Positions 6,031-7,301 of a stretch of 7,301 bases of DNA are shown piece after piece. The notes beneath the pieces are model-generated. The model saw only the letters and a list, made by a program, of their open reading frames with translations, was not told where the DNA came from and searched no databases. Source of the stretch: an uncultured Bacilli bacterium (GTDB lineage Bacteria > Bacillota_I > Bacilli_A > RF39 > UBA660); NCBI GenBank assembly GCA_947584955.1, contig CANPWS010000064.1:1-7301 (forward strand), given 5' to 3'. A program made the position numbers and the translations under genes. Within the stretch, counting starts at the first letter, position 1; each line of letters starts with the position of its first letter.

Positions 6031-6426
6031 TTATTTTTTCTTTTTTAACAAATCTCTTATTTCTTCTAGTAAAATTACTTCATCAGTCTTTTTTTCTTCT
6101 TTAATTTCTTCTTCAACGGGTTTTTCTTTATCTTTATGTAGGTTATTTAATTTATTAATTATTTTTATCATTATAAAGATACATATTGCGATAATTAAAA
6201 AATCAACGATATTTTGAATAAAATTACCATACATTATTTTGCTATCTTTGATATTTAATGATAAGGCACTAAAATCAATTCCTCCAATTAATGCTCCAAC
6301 TAAAGGCATTATCATATCATCTACTAATGAGCTTACAATTTTACCAAAGGCACTTCCCATAATTACACCAACAGCTAAATCTATAACATTTCCGCGGCTT
6401 ATAAATTCTTTAAATTCTTTAATCAT
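6031..6426 (-). CDS. mscL: Large-conductance mechanosensitive channel MscL, 131 aa
   Basis: MscL is a homopentameric emergency valve in the cytoplasmic membrane that opens under tension during hypo-osmotic shock. The sequence is unmistakable: the N-terminal helix [32 protein letters not shown] contains the pore-lining first transmembrane helix, with Leu17 and Val21 at the positions of the E. coli gate residues Leu19 and Val23. Then comes a [12 protein letters not shown] periplasmic start, a short loop, the second transmembrane helix [26 protein letters not shown] (about 69-94), and a charged linker leading to the conserved C-terminal helix [15 protein letters not shown]. Length is normal. GGAGG lies eight bases upstream, and a good promoter (6447-6475) precedes it, so it can be expressed alone. 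Confidence 0.98.
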   Translation of the reverse strand: MIKEFKEFISRGNVIDLAVGVIMGSAFGKIVSSLVDDMIMPLVGALIGGIDFSALSLNIKDSKIMYGNFIQNIVDFLIIAICIFIMIKIINKLNNLHKDKEKPVEEEIKEEKKTDEVILLEEIRDLLKKKK

Positions 6427-6446
6427 TACTGCTTCCTCCTACAAAA

Positions 6447-6475
6447 ATTATACATTAATATATTATCTTTGTAAA
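6447..6475 (-). promoter_or_regulatory. Promoter of mscL
   Basis: TTTACA (6470-6475, five of six) is followed after 17 bases by a perfect TATAAT (6447-6452). Transcription would start near 6440, leaving only about 14 bases of leader, which are taken up by the AGGAGG ribosome binding site. Confidence 0.65.
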
Positions 6476-6505
6476 TAATGATTTAATTTTATTAAAAATA
6501 TTTTT

Positions 6506-7301
6506 TTATATTTCCTTTTCTATTCTAAATGGATTGGTTATTTCTCCTGTTCCATATTTTAAGCAATCAGATTTTAATGAGATTACTGGTTTTATTCCTT
6601 GAATTTCACTTCCCCAATTATGCATAAATTGTCCATCTTCTTTAACACTATATACACGACTATAATCACTAACCGAAGAAGGTGTCATTGTCCAATATGA
6701 AAATCCTGTATATAAATAATATAATCTGTTAGCATTTTGCCCTATTTTATCAGCATTCCAGAACTCTCCTCCAGCATATATAATTTCATCTCCTGTTATT
6801 AATCCTATAGGATAAGTTAATGCTCCATTTCCCATATCATCACTTACTGTAAATTTATCATTATCTTGAAGGCACTTAAATGTTGGTGTATTTGAGTTCA
6901 TTCTTTCATAAAATGCATAAGTTGATGTTTTAGTTCCATATCCATTCTTTTCTTTATTTTGACTTTTTACTAAACTTCGATCATTACAATATATTGCATC
7001 TATTATATACTCTTCATATGGAGTATTTTTTATATTTGTTTCATACCATTTATCTACTACTTCTTTTATAGGACCATTATTTACGTTTTCATGAGCTTTA
7101 TCATAACTTGTTGCCCCTACTTCTCCATACATGTATCCAATATAAGCATTATCTTTATGATCTTTTATATATGGACTATAGGTTGCTATCTTTCTATCAT
7201 TATTTACTTCTCCATTTTTATGTGGAATAGTTCCATCATATATTATTCTTATGCTTCCATCTCCATTTATTCTTATTATCCTCCAATAAAACCCTCCAAA
7301 A
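6506..7301 (-). CDS. Surface-type protein with WRIIRINGDG domain, 5' end outside window
   Basis: The reading frame is open to the right edge, and 264 C-terminal residues are visible; the ATG at 7130-7132 is internal. The visible part opens with FGGFYWRIIRINGDGSIRIIYDGT and closes with GIKPVISLKSD and GTGEITNPFRI. I recognise this pair as the ends of a domain that is common and poorly characterised in secreted or surface proteins of gut Firmicutes. Between them it is rich in aromatic residues, Gly and Asn (AYIGYMYGEVG, YYLYTGFSYWTMTP, YSRVYSVKEDGQFMHN), as expected for an extracellular beta-rich module. There is no C-terminal membrane anchor or sorting signal, so attachment must depend on the missing N-terminus. 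I see no strong terminator before the mscL promoter. Confidence 0.75.
   Translation of the reverse strand, partial: FGGFYWRIIRINGDGSIRIIYDGTIPHKNGEVNNDRKIATYSPYIKDHKDNAYIGYMYGEVGATSYDKAHENVNNGPIKEVVDKWYETNIKNTPYEEYIIDAIYCNDRSLVKSQNKEKNGYGTKTSTYAFYERMNSNTPTFKCLQDNDKFTVSDDMGNGALTYPIGLITGDEIIYAGGEFWNADKIGQNANRLYYLYTGFSYWTMTPSSVSDYSRVYSVKEDGQFMHNWGSEIQGIKPVISLKSDCLKYGTGEITNPFRIEKEI

Noticed and set aside
5936..6217. Plus-strand open frame opposite mscL and the tail-anchored gene start
   Set aside because: Phe/Ile/Ser-rich translation typical of A+T-rich antisense, overlapping two well-supported genes.
1..7301. Alternative genetic code (TGA as Trp), prompted by low GC and absence of TGA stops
   Set aside because: All eight Trp codons checked are TGG and no frame needs TGA read-through; seven stops are too few to infer avoidance of TGA.

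Overview
The window is very A+T-rich and every supported gene lies on the minus strand, so transcription runs from high to low coordinates. Strong GGAGG-type ribosome binding sites, SigA-like promoters, a sortase with a wall-sorted adhesin, and MscL point to a low-GC Gram-positive (Bacillota), probably a host-associated member of the Bacilli/Erysipelotrichia or RF39-like gut lineages; that placement is inference. All eight Trp codons I checked are TGG and no in-frame TGA occurs, so the standard bacterial code fits. The seven visible stop codons are five TAA and two TAG.

In transcription order: (1) the C-terminal 264 residues of a large surface-type protein (WRIIRINGDG family), cut by the right edge. 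(2) mscL, the large-conductance mechanosensitive channel, with its own promoter. (3) An unrecognised 230-residue protein with one C-terminal membrane anchor, with its own promoter whose spacer holds a ten-T run, ending in a hairpin terminator. (4) A 309-bp intergenic region with two strong tandem promoters, the nearer one flanked by a 12-bp inverted repeat. (5) A three-gene surface operon: a 709-residue thioester-domain adhesin with four SpaA/Cna-B repeats and an IPSTG sorting signal; a sortase whose start overlaps the adhesin stop; and a 415-residue polytopic membrane protein with a long Lys/Asn-rich tail carrying a repeated KIDLIPELT motif. A terminator overlaps the end of this operon. (6) An 86-residue small protein of unknown function. 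(7) The N-terminal 133 residues of a P-loop kinase-like protein behind a structured leader, cut by the left edge.

The central system is the adhesin-sortase-membrane protein operon. The adhesin would be secreted, form a Cys-Gln thioester able to bond covalently to a host or surface target, be stiffened by intramolecular Lys-Asn isopeptide bonds, and be linked to the wall by the neighbouring sortase. The third protein is the part I cannot explain from known families. It may be an accessory to sorting, or link the surface system to the cytoplasm through its tail.
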